Of a DNA stretch of 64,000 nucleotides, positions 1 to 8,655 are shown piece after piece. Location of the stretch: the NCBI RefSeq assembly GCF_036203305.1, contig NZ_CP108131.1, forward strand, positions 1,240,001-1,304,000. The letters run 5' to 3'. This DNA comes from Streptomyces sp. NBC_00190 (GTDB lineage Bacteria; Actinomycetota; Actinomycetes; Streptomycetales; Streptomycetaceae). The translations under genes and the position numbers were made by a program. Every line of letters starts with the position of its first letter. The first letter of the stretch is position 1. The notes below the pieces were generated by a model that worked only from the letters and a program-made list of their open reading frames with translations, ran no database searches and was not told the DNA's origin.

Positions 1-1184
1 CGTTCTGCTACTCGGAGCTGGGCACCCTCATCCCCAGCGCGGGCGGCGAGTACGCCATGGTCTCCACGCTGGCCGGCCGGCTCGCGGGCTGGCTGGTGTT
101 CGTCCTGTCCCTGCTGGTCGTCATGATCGTGCCGCCCGTGATCGCCATGGGCACGGCCGACTACCTCGCCCCGGTGATCGACATCCCGGCTCCGGTCGCG
201 GGCGGCGGCGTGATGCTGCTGGCCACCCTCGCCGGTCTCCTCGACCTGCGGGCCAACGCCTGGATCACCGGCATCTTCCTCGTCCTGGAGGTGGTCGCCG
301 CCGCCATGGTCGCCGTACTGGGCTTCGCGCACGGCGAGCGGGGCGCCGACGCGCTGGTGCACGGCACGGTCGCCGCCGAGGGCGGCGGCACGTCCACCGT
401 CACCGCGATGATGGTCGTCTCCGGGCTCGCCATCGCCCTCTTCATCACCCAGGGGTTCTCGACCGCCGTCTACCTCTCGGAGGAGCTGGAGAACCCGCGG
501 CGCAACGTCGCCCGGACCGTGCTCGCGACGCTCGCCATCTCCACCGCCGTGATCCTGGTGCCGGTCATCGCCATCACCATGGGCGCCCCGGACCTGGACG
601 CGCTGGCCGCGGGCGACCTCGGCGGGATGGTGACCGCCTGGTCCAACTCGGCCGTCGGCACCTTCGTGAGCCTGTGCGTCGCCCTCGCCATCGTCAACGC
701 GGGCATCGTCATGGTCATCCAGAACTCCCGGGTGCTGTTCGCCTCCGCCCGTGACAAGGCCTGGCCCCGGCCCGTCAACAACGCCCTGTCCAAGCTCGGC
801 CGCTTCGGCTCGCCATGGGTGGCGACCCTGCTCGTCGGTGTCCCGGGCGCGGCGATGTGCTTCGTCAACCTCGACACCCTGTACGGGGTCACCGGCGTCT
901 CGGTGACCGGCATGTACCTGCTGGTGGCGGTGGCCGCGCTGTTCAGCCGGCGCGGGGCGCACCGCGACGCGGCCGCCTGGCGGATGCCGCTGTGGCCGGC
1001 CGTGCCGATCGCGCTGATCGCCGTACTCGCGTACATCCTGACCCAGCAGGAAACCCAGTACCTGCTGTGGACGGGCGGGATCACCGCCGCGGCCACCGTG
1101 TACTGGGCGCTGTACCTGCGGCCGCGGCGGGAGACGCGCTGGCTGGTCAGCATCCCGGAGGACGGCGAGAGCGCCGACGCGTAG
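1..1184 (+). CDS. APC-family amino-acid permease, 5'-truncated by the window edge
   Basis: The reading frame is open from base 3, upstream of the first ATG at 57, and already encodes the permease motif YSELGTLIPSAGGEYA, so the true start lies before the window. The visible ~393 residues are strongly hydrophobic with about nine membrane segments, and the motif YLSEELENPRRNVART matches the cytoplasmic loop of APC-superfamily amino-acid/polyamine transporters. It would act in the cytoplasmic membrane as a secondary transporter; substrate cannot be read from sequence. The N-terminal one or two helices are missing. The next gene is convergent and a perfect palindrome lies between them. Confidence 0.88.
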   Translation, partial: FCYSELGTLIPSAGGEYAMVSTLAGRLAGWLVFVLSLLVVMIVPPVIAMGTADYLAPVIDIPAPVAGGGVMLLATLAGLLDLRANAWITGIFLVLEVVAAAMVAVLGFAHGERGADALVHGTVAAEGGGTSTVTAMMVVSGLAIALFITQGFSTAVYLSEELENPRRNVARTVLATLAISTAVILVPVIAITMGAPDLDALAAGDLGGMVTAWSNSAVGTFVSLCVALAIVNAGIVMVIQNSRVLFASARDKAWPRPVNNALSKLGRFGSPWVATLLVGVPGAAMCFVNLDTLYGVTGVSVTGMYLLVAVAALFSRRGAHRDAAAWRMPLWPAVPIALIAVLAYILTQQETQYLLWTGGITAAATVYWALYLRPRRETRWLVSIPEDGESADA

Positions 1185-1196
1185 GCTCCGGCGCGA

Positions 1197-1214
1197 CGGG
1201 ACCGCGCGGTCCCG
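1197..1214. terminator. Perfect 18-bp palindrome between convergent genes
   Basis: CGGGACCGC followed directly by GCGGTCCCG forms a perfect inverted repeat 13 bases after the permease stop and 12 bases before the stop of the opposing oxidoreductase gene. There is no T-tract, as is usual in high-GC actinomycetes. A bidirectional terminator is the simplest reading. Confidence 0.5.
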
Positions 1215-1225
1215 CACCCGGACCC

Positions 1226-2254
1226 TCAACTCCCCACACGGATGACGACTTTGCCGAACGGCGGGTCGGCGACGTAGCCGCGGTAGGCCGCGTGCACCTC
1301 CTCGAAGGAGTGCACGCGGCCTACCCGCGGACGGAGTTCGTGGGCGGCGACGGCCAGGTTCATGTCCTCGAACCGGTCCCGGCTGCCGACGAAGACGCGG
1401 CGGATCGTCGCCAGGCTCGACGCGTACGCCGCGTGCGAGACCTCGATCCCGGCCTTGCGGGTGCTGCCCGTGACGAGCAGGGCGATCTCGCCGTAGAGGG
1501 AACTGGCGCGCACCGACTGCTCGATGGTCTCCGGGCCACCCGTCTCGACGACCAGGTCGGCGCCCCGGCCGTCGGTCAGCTCCTTCACCTTCGCGCCCCA
1601 TTCGGGGATTCTCACGTAGTCGACGACCTCGTCGGCCCCCAGGGCCTTGAGCCGGTCGGCCTTGTCCGCGTCCGAGGTGGTCGCCACGACCCGGCAGCCC
1701 AGCAGCTTCGCGAACTGCACGGAGAAGAGGGCGACCGGGCCGGTGCCGAGGGTCAGTACGGTCCGGCCCGGCAGCAGCGGCTCGCCACCGGTCAGCGCGC
1801 TCCAGGCGGTCACCGCCGCGCACGGCAGCGTGGCCGCCTCCTCCCAGGTCAGGTGGCCGGGGACGCGTACGGCCGCCTGCTCGTCCAGTACGGCGTACTC
1901 CGCGAGCATCCCGTCGAGTGTGCAGCCGGGCTGGTCCAGGGCGTCCGGGGTGATCCGGCCGGACCGCCAACGCGGGAAGTACGTGCCGGCGACGCGGTCG
2001 CCGACCGCGAACCGGGTGACCGCCTCCCCCACCGCGACCACCTCGCCCGCGCCGTCGCTGAGCGCGACCACGCCGGGCACGGCGGGCAGCGGGTAGCGCC
2101 CGTTCAGGATCAGCAGGTCACGCCGGTTGAGCGAAGCCGCGCGCACCGCGACCACGATGTCGGCCGGTCCGGCCGGCTCCGGTACCGCGGATCCGGTGTC
2201 GCGCCGCACGATCCCCTCGATGTCACCGAACGTTTCCAGGTGGTACGCGCGCAT
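1226..2254 (-). CDS. Zinc-independent MDR-type NAD(P)-dependent alcohol dehydrogenase / quinone oxidoreductase
   Basis: The 342-aa length and architecture fit the medium-chain dehydrogenase/reductase superfamily: an N-terminal GroES-like barrel (about residues 25-135) with GDRVAGTYFP, then a Rossmann domain beginning near LTLGTGPVALFSVQFAKLLGC (glycine-rich GTGPVA). The catalytic-zinc Cys/His set of classical alcohol dehydrogenases is not apparent, so a quinone reductase-like or general NADPH oxidoreductase is likely. It is cytosolic. It is transcribed divergently from an XRE regulator 142 bases away, a layout often seen for a regulator and its target. Confidence 0.82.
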   Translation of the reverse strand: MRAYHLETFGDIEGIVRRDTGSAVPEPAGPADIVVAVRAASLNRRDLLILNGRYPLPAVPGVVALSDGAGEVVAVGEAVTRFAVGDRVAGTYFPRWRSGRITPDALDQPGCTLDGMLAEYAVLDEQAAVRVPGHLTWEEAATLPCAAVTAWSALTGGEPLLPGRTVLTLGTGPVALFSVQFAKLLGCRVVATTSDADKADRLKALGADEVVDYVRIPEWGAKVKELTDGRGADLVVETGGPETIEQSVRASSLYGEIALLVTGSTRKAGIEVSHAAYASSLATIRRVFVGSRDRFEDMNLAVAAHELRPRVGRVHSFEEVHAAYRGYVADPPFGKVVIRVGS

Positions 2255-2396
2255 CCCGGCCTCCAGGGCGGTGTCGTGTGTCGGCGTGTCCGTGCCGCGT
2301 CCGGCCGGTCACCGCCGATGCTCCGGGGCCGGGACACGCGCGGCAATTCCCTCCGGGGAATCGCCGGGTCCGCCGGGCAGCGGCTAGAAAGGGGTC

Positions 2397-3218
2397 ATGG
2401 CCACCACCACCGCAGCCGCCGAGCCCTCCGCCTTCTCCCGCGAGGTGCGCAGGAGGCGGGCGCTGCGGCGCATGAGCCAGCTCGAACTGGCCACGCTCGC
2501 CGGTACGACCCAGCGCCACCTCAGCTTCATCGAGAGCGGCCGCTCGGTGCCGGGGCGGGCGATGGTGGTGCGGCTCGCCGAGTCCCTCCGGCTGACCCTG
2601 CGCGAGCGCAACTCCCTTCTTCTGGCCGCCGGTTACGCGCCCGCGTACGCCGAGTCGCCGCGCGACGGCTCGGCCGTCGAACCGGCCATGAGGGCCCTGG
2701 GCTCCATCCTGACCGGGCATCTGCCGTATCCGGCGGTGGTCTGCGGGGCGCGGGGCGAACTCGTGCTGGCGAACCCCGCGTTCGAGGTGCTCACCGAGGG
2801 CGCCGCCGCGCACCTGCTCGCTCCTCCGGTGAACGTACTGCGCCTCGCACTGCACCCCGAGGGCATGGCACCGCGCGTGGTGAACCTGGCGGCGTGGGGG
2901 CGGCACATCGTGGAGAACCTGCGCGTACGGGCCCTGGCCCATCCCGATCCCGAGCTCGACCTGCTCCTGGCCGAACTGCGCGGCTACCTGCCGGCGCCGG
3001 CGCCGCCCGGGCCGGACCACCTCGGCTTCGCCGTGCCGCTGCGGCTGCGCACCGAGGGCGGGGAGCTACGGCTGCTGACCACCCTGACCTCCTTCGCCAC
3101 CGCCGTGGACGTCACGCTCGCCGAGCTGCACCTGGAGGCCTTCCTCCCCGCCGACCCGGCCAGCTGTGACCTGCTGCGCCGCCGCGAGGAGCACCGGACG
3201 GCCGCCGTGCGGGCCTGA
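2397..3218 (+). CDS. XRE-family regulator with MmyB-like ligand-binding domain
   Basis: A helix-turn-helix occupies about residues 12-70 (RRALRRMSQLELATLAGTT, then the recognition region HLSFIESGRSVP). The remaining ~190 residues match the MmyB-like domain placed behind XRE domains in many actinobacterial regulators and thought to bind small hydrophobic ligands. The ATG is preceded by AAAGGGG at a good distance. Divergence from the MDR oxidoreductase suggests it controls that gene and itself; this is inferred from layout. The gene ends 17 bases from the convergent GH15 gene. Confidence 0.88.
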   Translation: MATTTAAAEPSAFSREVRRRRALRRMSQLELATLAGTTQRHLSFIESGRSVPGRAMVVRLAESLRLTLRERNSLLLAAGYAPAYAESPRDGSAVEPAMRALGSILTGHLPYPAVVCGARGELVLANPAFEVLTEGAAAHLLAPPVNVLRLALHPEGMAPRVVNLAAWGRHIVENLRVRALAHPDPELDLLLAELRGYLPAPAPPGPDHLGFAVPLRLRTEGGELRLLTTLTSFATAVDVTLAELHLEAFLPADPASCDLLRRREEHRTAAVRA

Positions 3219-3235
3219 TCGCTCCCACCGGCCGG

Positions 3236-5035
3236 TCAGCCGACGCGGACGGCCTCGCCCTCGGCCAGCGTGAGGGCGGTGTTGATCAGTCCGACGTGGC
3301 TGAAGGCCTGGGGGAAGTTGCCGAGTTGCCGCCCGGCGATGGGGTCGTACTCCTCGGCGAGCAGCCCCACGTCGTTGCGTACCGACAGCAGCCGCTCGAA
3401 CAGGTCCCGGGCCTCCTTCTCCCGCCCGGTCAGGTACAAGGCGTCGGCCAGCCAGAACGAGCAGGCCAGGAAGGCTCCTTCGTCGCCGGGCAGGCCGTCG
3501 ACGGCGGGGCCTTCGGTGGTGTAGCGGCGGACCAGGCCGCTGCGGCCGAGCTCCTCCCGGACCGCGTCGACGGTGCCGATGACGCGCGGGTCGTCGGGCG
3601 GTAGGAAGCCGACGCGGGGAATGAGCAGGGTCGCCGCGTCGAGCTCGCCGGAGCCGTAGTACTGGGTGAAGGTGCCCCGCTCGGGGTCGTAGCCCTTCTC
3701 GCACACGTCACGGTGCACGTCGTCCCTCATGGTCCGCCAGCGCTCCAGGTCACCGGGCATCGAGGAATCGCCCTCCAGGGTGCGCACGGCCCGGTCGGCG
3801 GCGACCCAGGCCATCACCTTGGAGTGCACGAAGTGGCGGCGCGGGCCGCGCACTTCCCACAGCCCCTCGTCGGGCCGGCGCCAGTTCCGCTCCAGGAAGT
3901 CGAGCAGCGCGAGCTGGATCTGCCACGCGTGGCGCTCGGAGGCCAGCCCGGAGGCCCGCGCGAGGTACAGGGAGTCGATGACCTCGCCGTACACGTCGAG
4001 CTGGAGCTGGTCGACCGCCGCGTTGCCGACGCGTACGGGGGCGGAGGAGGCGTAGCCGCGCAGCCACGGCAGGTCGGTCTCGGGGATCCTGCGCTCGCCG
4101 GCGATCCCGTACATGATCTGGAGGTCGGCGGGGTCGCCGGCGACCGCGCGCAGCAGCCAGGCCCGCCAGGCGCGGGCCTCGTCGTGGAATCCGGTGGACA
4201 GGAGCGAGCCGAGGGTGAGGGTGGAGTCCCGGAGCCAGCAGTAGCGGTAGTCCCAGTTGCGGACCCCGCCGATCTCCTCGGGGAGGGAAGTGCTGGCCGC
4301 GGCGACGATGCCGCCGGTCGGGGCGTAGGTGAGGGCCTTGAGGGTGATCAGGGAGCGGGCGACCGCCTCCCGGTAGGGGCCCTCGTAGCTGCACTGGGAC
4401 GTCCATTGCCGCCAGTCGGCGAGGCTCTGCTCCAGCGCCGCGTACGGTTCGACGGGCTCGGGGCGCGGGTCGTGCGAGGCGTGCCAGGTGAGGACGAAGG
4501 CGACGCGCTCCCCCGCTGCGACGGTGAACTCGGAGCAGGTGCTGTTGGCCTCGCCCCAGGTGCGCACGGGCGGTTCGCTGCGCAACCAGGCGGAGTCGGG
4601 CCCGGCGATGGCGACGCGCTCCCCGTCGCTGCGGCGGACCCAGGGGACGACGTGGCCGTAGTCGAAGCGCAGGCGCAGGGTGCTGCGGACGGACACCTCG
4701 CCGGACACGCCTTCGACGATCCGCATCACATCGGGTGAGATGTCACGCTGCGGCATGAAGTCGATGACCTTGACCGTGCCGTCCTCGGTCTCCCAGTACG
4801 ACTCCAGCACCATCGAGCCGTCCGCGTAGGCGCGGCGGGTGCACCGCTCGGCCGCCCCGGCGGATGCGGGCGCGATGCGCCAGTGGCCGTTCTCCTCGTC
4901 GCCGAGGAGCTTGGCGAAGCAGGCCCCGGAGTCGAATCGCGGCAGGCACAGCCAGTCGATGGACCCGTCGCGGCCAACCAGTCCACTGGTCATCAGGTCG
5001 CCGATGAGTGCGTAGTCTTCGATGGGTTGTGTCAT
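3236..5035 (-). CDS. Glycoside hydrolase family 15 protein (glucoamylase/trehalase-like)
   Basis: About 599 residues from the ATG that gives MTQPIEDYALIGDLMTSGLV, the usual start of bacterial GH15 proteins; the frame extends 11 codons upstream to 5068 but that extension is not family-like. Landmarks in order: WLCLPRFDSG near the N-terminus, NWDYRYCWLRDSTLTLG in the (alpha/alpha)6 barrel, a candidate acidic residue in GLWEVRG, and the C-terminal LLAEEYDP with the second candidate catalytic Glu. No signal peptide is visible, so it probably acts in the cytosol on trehalose or alpha-glucans. Some actinobacterial members are trehalases; the substrate is not certain. Confidence 0.87.
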   Translation of the reverse strand: MTQPIEDYALIGDLMTSGLVGRDGSIDWLCLPRFDSGACFAKLLGDEENGHWRIAPASAGAAERCTRRAYADGSMVLESYWETEDGTVKVIDFMPQRDISPDVMRIVEGVSGEVSVRSTLRLRFDYGHVVPWVRRSDGERVAIAGPDSAWLRSEPPVRTWGEANSTCSEFTVAAGERVAFVLTWHASHDPRPEPVEPYAALEQSLADWRQWTSQCSYEGPYREAVARSLITLKALTYAPTGGIVAAASTSLPEEIGGVRNWDYRYCWLRDSTLTLGSLLSTGFHDEARAWRAWLLRAVAGDPADLQIMYGIAGERRIPETDLPWLRGYASSAPVRVGNAAVDQLQLDVYGEVIDSLYLARASGLASERHAWQIQLALLDFLERNWRRPDEGLWEVRGPRRHFVHSKVMAWVAADRAVRTLEGDSSMPGDLERWRTMRDDVHRDVCEKGYDPERGTFTQYYGSGELDAATLLIPRVGFLPPDDPRVIGTVDAVREELGRSGLVRRYTTEGPAVDGLPGDEGAFLACSFWLADALYLTGREKEARDLFERLLSVRNDVGLLAEEYDPIAGRQLGNFPQAFSHVGLINTALTLAEGEAVRVG

Positions 5036-5097
5036 TTGTGCGATCTTCCCCCGAATGCCCGGGGCCAATCAGGCCCCGGACACCCGCGCCCGCGTAG

Positions 5098-5670
5098 CTA
5101 GTTCCGTACGAGGAGCAGCGCGCCGGCGAGGACCACGCCGAGGGCGACGGCGAGGGCGCCGTGGGCCAGACGGTGGCTGCGCAGCACGGGCAGGAAGCGG
5201 TCGACGGCGTACCGGCCGGGGCCTGTGAGGGCCAGGGCCGCGGCGCCCGCCGCCAGCAGCAGTTCGTACTCGATGCCCTCGGGGGCGAAGAAGGATCCGG
5301 CGCCGTGGACGGCGATCGCGTTGATGAGGGTGCCGACGACGGCCGCGCCGGCGAGCGGGGTGAGCAGTCCGACGGCGAGGCCGAGGCCTCCCAGGGTCTC
5401 GGTCAGCCCGGCCAGGACGGCCATGGCGTCGCCCGCCGGGTAGCCGCTGGCGGTGAAGAACTGGCCGGTGCCGCTGATGCCGCCGCCTCCGAACCAGCCG
5501 AAGAGCTTCTGGGAGCCGTGGGCGGCCATGGTCAACCCGAGGACGAGGCGCAGGAGCAGCAGGCCGGCGTCGTGGGCCGGGGTCGAGAGCGAGGGGGAGG
5601 AGGTGGTGGCGGGCTGCGCGGCCGGTGTGGCGGCCTGCGGCTTCGTCGGGGCGACGGAGGGGCTGGTCAT
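5098..5670 (-). CDS. DoxX-family membrane protein
   Basis: A 190-aa protein with a Thr/Ala/Pro-rich N-terminus and four hydrophobic segments. The first contains LLLLRLVLGLTMAAHGSQKL, followed by GWFGGGGISGTGQFF, which is the typical DoxX family start. DoxX proteins are small membrane proteins linked in some bacteria to thiol or oxidative stress; the biochemical role is unsettled. It is divergent from a MarR regulator, and two near-palindromic boxes lie in the shared promoter, so MarR repression relieved by a reactive compound is a reasonable inference. Confidence 0.85.
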   Translation of the reverse strand: MTSPSVAPTKPQAATPAAQPATTSSPSLSTPAHDAGLLLLRLVLGLTMAAHGSQKLFGWFGGGGISGTGQFFTASGYPAGDAMAVLAGLTETLGGLGLAVGLLTPLAGAAVVGTLINAIAVHGAGSFFAPEGIEYELLLAAGAAALALTGPGRYAVDRFLPVLRSHRLAHGALAVALGVVLAGALLLVRN

Positions 5671-5723
5671 CGGGGGTTCCTTCCGGTCGTGCGGCCCGAG
5701 GGGGACGGGGCTGGGCAGGGTTG

Positions 5724-5735
5724 TTCAAATTCGAA
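5724..5735. promoter_or_regulatory. Operator-like box 1, DoxX/MarR intergenic region
   Basis: TTCAAATTCGAA is a near-palindrome and an AT-rich island in GC-rich surroundings. A nearly identical box lies at 5763-5774, and the longer flanks (GGGTTGTTC outside each box) make the pair an inverted repeat of about 18 bp. Placement between divergent doxX-like and marR-like starts suits a MarR dimer site. Confidence 0.6.
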
Positions 5736-5762
5736 CCGCAGGTCTCCGACCCTAACCATTGA

Positions 5763-5774
5763 TTCAAATTGGAA
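5763..5774. promoter_or_regulatory. Operator-like box 2, DoxX/MarR intergenic region
   Basis: TTCAAATTGGAA, the mirror partner of the box at 5724-5735, spaced 39 bp start to start. It lies immediately upstream of a TAGCCT -10-like hexamer and 21 bases before the MarR start, so protein bound here would block marR transcription. Confidence 0.6.
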
Positions 5775-5794
5775 CAACCCGGTAGCCTGGGGCC

Positions 5795-6259
5795 ATGGCT
5801 GAGACGAGATGGCTGGACGACCGCGAGATGCGGGCCTGGAGCGGATTCCTGGCCGCCTCGGCCCTGGTGAACCGCCGCCTCGACCAGCAGCTGAAGGACG
5901 ACTCCGGGCTCTCGCACCCCCAGTACGAGATCCTCGTACGGCTCGCCGCGGCCCCCGGACGCGAGCTGCGGATGACGGAGCTGGCCAACGGCCTGATCAA
6001 CTCGAAGAGCGGCCTGACCTACCAGATCACCCAGATGGAGAAAGCCGGGCTGGTCCGCCGCCGCAGCTGCCCCTCCGACGTGCGCGGCGTCTTCGCCGTC
6101 CTCACCGAGGCCGGGAGCGCCCGGCTGGACGAGGCGGCACCCGGGCACGTGGCCACCGTCCGGGAGATCCTCGTCGACGTCCTGACCCCCGAGCAGCTCG
6201 ACGCGCTCGCCGACGGGCTGGGCGAGGTCGGACGGCGCCTGCGTGAGCACGGCGCCTGA
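5795..6259 (+). CDS. MarR-family transcriptional regulator
   Basis: The 154 residues show the MarR winged-helix order: helical dimerisation start, SHPQYEILVRLAAAPGRELRMTELANGL, recognition helix SGLTYQITQMEKAGLVRR, then wing CPSDVRGVFAVLTEAG. It is a cytosolic DNA-binding dimer. The gene is divergent from the DoxX-family gene with twin operator-like boxes between, so autoregulation and control of the DoxX gene are likely. A DUF1232 gene follows 59 bases downstream on the same strand. Confidence 0.92.
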   Translation: MAETRWLDDREMRAWSGFLAASALVNRRLDQQLKDDSGLSHPQYEILVRLAAAPGRELRMTELANGLINSKSGLTYQITQMEKAGLVRRRSCPSDVRGVFAVLTEAGSARLDEAAPGHVATVREILVDVLTPEQLDALADGLGEVGRRLREHGA

Positions 6260-6318
6260 GGAAGCGGCGGACGGGCCCGGCGGGGTACGGAGACCCGCAG
6301 GGCGGGTATAGGGGCGAA

Positions 6319-6615
6319 ATGGACGGAAAGTTCTGGCTCACGCTCGCCACGGTGGTCACCGCCGTGCTCGCGGTGGCCGCAGCGGTGCTGCTCGTACGGG
6401 TCTTCCGGGCGCGGCGGCTGCTCACCGACGCCGGGATCCCGCTGCGCGACAAGGCCCTGTTCTGGGCCGCAGTGATCTACACCGTCTCACCGGCGGACCT
6501 GATTCCGGACCCGGTCTACCTCGACGACATCGGGCTCCTGCTGCTGGCCCTGCGCTCGCTGCACGCGGCAGCGGCGGCGACCCGGCCGGCGACGGCCCGC
6601 CCCGCGAAGCCCTGA
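6319..6615 (+). CDS. DUF1232 (YkvA-type) small membrane protein
   Basis: 98 residues with an N-terminal transmembrane helix (about 6-27) and then the DUF1232 signature AVIYTVSPADLIPD followed by YLDDIGLLLLAL. The function of this family is not known. The gene may be read through from marR, but a promoter in the 59-bp gap is possible. It converges with the alkB-like gene. Confidence 0.85.
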   Translation: MDGKFWLTLATVVTAVLAVAAAVLLVRVFRARRLLTDAGIPLRDKALFWAAVIYTVSPADLIPDPVYLDDIGLLLLALRSLHAAAAATRPATARPAKP

Positions 6616-6639
6616 CCCGCCGCACGGCCAAGGCCCGGG

Positions 6640-7275
6640 TCACAGGACCCCGCGGGTGCGGAACTGGACGCTGATGCGCGGCCCGACGGCCCGCGCCGAC
6701 TTGGGCACCGCGTGCTCCATGGTCCGCTGACACGAGCCGCCCATGACGACGAGGTCCCCGTGGCCGAGGGCGAGGCGCAGCAGGGTGGCTCCGCCGTCGC
6801 GGGGGCGGAAGGCGAGGTCGCGGGGGTCGCCGACGGAGACGATCGCGACCATGGTGTCCTCGGTGGACGAGCGGCCGGTCCGGTCGCCGTGCCAGGCCAC
6901 GCTGTCGCGGCCGTCGCGGTAGAGGCACAGCCCCGCGGTGGCGAAGGGCTCCCCGAGTTCCGCGGCGTAGTGCCCGGACAGTGCCTCGCGGGCCTCGGTG
7001 AGGGCGGCGTGCGGAAGATCCTCGCCCTCACCGTAGAAGGCGAGCAGGCGGGGCACCTCGACCTCACGCTCGTACATCTGCCGCCGCTCGGCGCGCCAGG
7101 GCACATCGGCGGCCAGCCGCTCGAAGAGCGCGTCGGAACCGGTCAGCCAGCCGGGGAGATGGTCGACCCAGGCCCCGGCACCGAGGGGGGTGCGCCGCAC
7201 GCCCGCGAGCGGCCCGAGACGGATCTCGTCCCCCTGGTCGAAGAGGGAACCCTGTAGGCCCTGGGCAGCGTGCAT
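6640..7275 (-). CDS. AlkB-type 2-oxoglutarate/Fe(II)-dependent DNA repair dioxygenase
   Basis: A 211-aa protein with the full AlkB metal site: WHGDR gives the H-x-D pair, the distal His sits in TMEHAVPK, and the 2-oxoglutarate-binding arginines are in the R-x5-R segment RISVQFR. The substrate-lid segment LCLYRDGRDSVAWHGD resembles AlkB/ALKBH2-type proteins. It would oxidatively remove alkyl groups from DNA or RNA bases in the cytosol. It is a single-gene unit here; no ada-like gene is adjacent. Confidence 0.9.
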   Translation of the reverse strand: MHAAQGLQGSLFDQGDEIRLGPLAGVRRTPLGAGAWVDHLPGWLTGSDALFERLAADVPWRAERRQMYEREVEVPRLLAFYGEGEDLPHAALTEAREALSGHYAAELGEPFATAGLCLYRDGRDSVAWHGDRTGRSSTEDTMVAIVSVGDPRDLAFRPRDGGATLLRLALGHGDLVVMGGSCQRTMEHAVPKSARAVGPRISVQFRTRGVL

Positions 7276-7345
7276 GGCACCAGCCTAACCCCATCCATCG
7301 AACATACGCACGAATACCCGCGTGCGACGGGGCGGCAGGGCGCCG

Positions 7346-7843
7346 TCATCCCCGTACGAGGCCGCGCACGTTCTCGACGCTCCCGCAGTCCGCCGCCAGC
7401 TGCCGCTCCCGCTCCCGCAGGAACGCGGCTCCCAGTTCGGCCCTGCGCTCGCCGGGAACGTTCTCCCGGGCCCCGTTGAGGATCGTCCGCTCCTCCTCGT
7501 CGACGTGGTGGGAGACCGCCTTGACCAGGTCCTCCAGCCGCGCGTCCCATTCGCCGGAGCCCACCTCGTCCACTTCGAGCAGCGCCAGCAGCGCCTCGTT
7601 GCCCTCGGCGTGCTCCTCGACCCCGTGTTCCACCTCCTTGTCGTCGACGTTCCTGAAACGCTTCAGCGCGCCGTACACCTCGGCTTCCTCCGCCTCGCCG
7701 TGGGCGATGAGCAGCGCGGAGAACTTCGCGAGCGCGCCGGCCCGGTCCGCCTCCACGCTCCGCATCCGGCGGAACAGCTCCTCCATGGTGCGGTGGTCCT
7801 TGAGGATCACGGCGACGACGTCCTGGTCCTGGTCCCCGGCCAT
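7346..7843 (-). CDS. Hemerythrin HHE-domain protein
   Basis: 165 residues from the ATG at 7843 (preceded by AAGGAAGGG). The helical-bundle iron-ligand pattern is clear: HRTMEELFRRM, then AHGEAEEAEVYGAL, EEHAEGNEAL and HHVDEEERTIL supply His/Glu ligands of a non-haem di-iron site. Such proteins bind oxygen or respond to oxidants or nitric oxide in the cytosol. The open frame runs far upstream antisense to the next gene, but that part is not hemerythrin-like and was excluded. Confidence 0.88.
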   Translation of the reverse strand: MAGDQDQDVVAVILKDHRTMEELFRRMRSVEADRAGALAKFSALLIAHGEAEEAEVYGALKRFRNVDDKEVEHGVEEHAEGNEALLALLEVDEVGSGEWDARLEDLVKAVSHHVDEEERTILNGARENVPGERRAELGAAFLRERERQLAADCGSVENVRGLVRG

Positions 7844-7953
7844 GCCACATCCCTTCCTTTCCTTGCTGAAATTCCGGTCGCCCTGCGCGTGCTCGCTGGG
7901 CGAGGATCCACACCCCGCCCCCGGCCTCCGCCCCGCGGCGATCTCAGCGCGGT

Positions 7954-8472
7954 TCAGGCCGGGTGGCCCGCCTCCAGGTCGCCCACGTCCTCGTACCGGA
8001 GCAGCGCGGGCACAGTGCCCTCTACCGGTGGGCACCGCTCGGCGAGCGACAGGAGGAAGCCGACGTGATCGCCGCCCATGGTGCCTCCGCCGCCCCCGAC
8101 ACCTCCCTCGAAGCGCCCCTCGACGCGGCCGGTGAACCAGGTGCGCACGTCCGTCAGGACCGGACTGCCCTCCAGGCCCGGCCGCCAGCCGACCCGCGCG
8201 AACTTGTCCACTCTGTCGCCGCACTCGCCGCCGAAGAGCTCCGCCAGCGCCCGCTGGTCGCGGCGGAGCAGGTGCACGGTGAGGTACGGGGCCTCGCGCG
8301 CGACGCGGTAGGTGTGGTTGGCGGTGGACAGCCAGACGACGAATCGCGGCGGATGGATCGAGCACTGCGAGGCGAACCCCACCAGGCAGCCCGCCCGCTC
8401 ACCGCCCGCCGCGGCCGTGACCGCGAACATCGGGCCGTCGCTCGCCTCGGCGAAGGGATCCTGCTCGGTCAC
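7954..8472 (-). CDS. Flavin reductase-like, FMN-binding domain protein
   Basis: 172 residues starting at a GTG just after an excellent GAGGAGGAG ribosome-binding site. The order MFAVTAAAGGERAGCLVGFASQCSIHPPRFVVWLS is the core of the flavin-reductase split barrel, with the later GDHVGFLL segment. It may supply reduced flavin or act as a small oxidoreductase. A glycine stretch (GGVGGGGG) interrupts the fold around residue 130. It is upstream of and divergent from the cytochrome oxidase genes. Confidence 0.82.
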   Translation of the reverse strand: MTEQDPFAEASDGPMFAVTAAAGGERAGCLVGFASQCSIHPPRFVVWLSTANHTYRVAREAPYLTVHLLRRDQRALAELFGGECGDRVDKFARVGWRPGLEGSPVLTDVRTWFTGRVEGRFEGGVGGGGGTMGGDHVGFLLSLAERCPPVEGTVPALLRYEDVGDLEAGHPA

Positions 8473-8655
8473 GGCTCCTCCTCGTGGGGTCCGGATGCTT
8501 CCAGCCCCCTTCGGGCGGCTACCCCGCCCATCGGCGCGGAACCGCGCGGCAGCCGGGGTACCCGGGGCGGGATGTCGGCGCGCCGTCCGGTGCCCCGGCT
8601 CCCCAGGCTGTAGGGCAAGGGGTGCAGGCGCGGCGGCGAGGCTTCGGGAGGACGG

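Noticed and set aside
815..3169. A 784-codon open frame on the + strand
   Set aside because: It runs through the permease in another frame, antisense through the oxidoreductase and out of frame through the XRE gene; its Arg/Gly/Pro-rich product has no family features.
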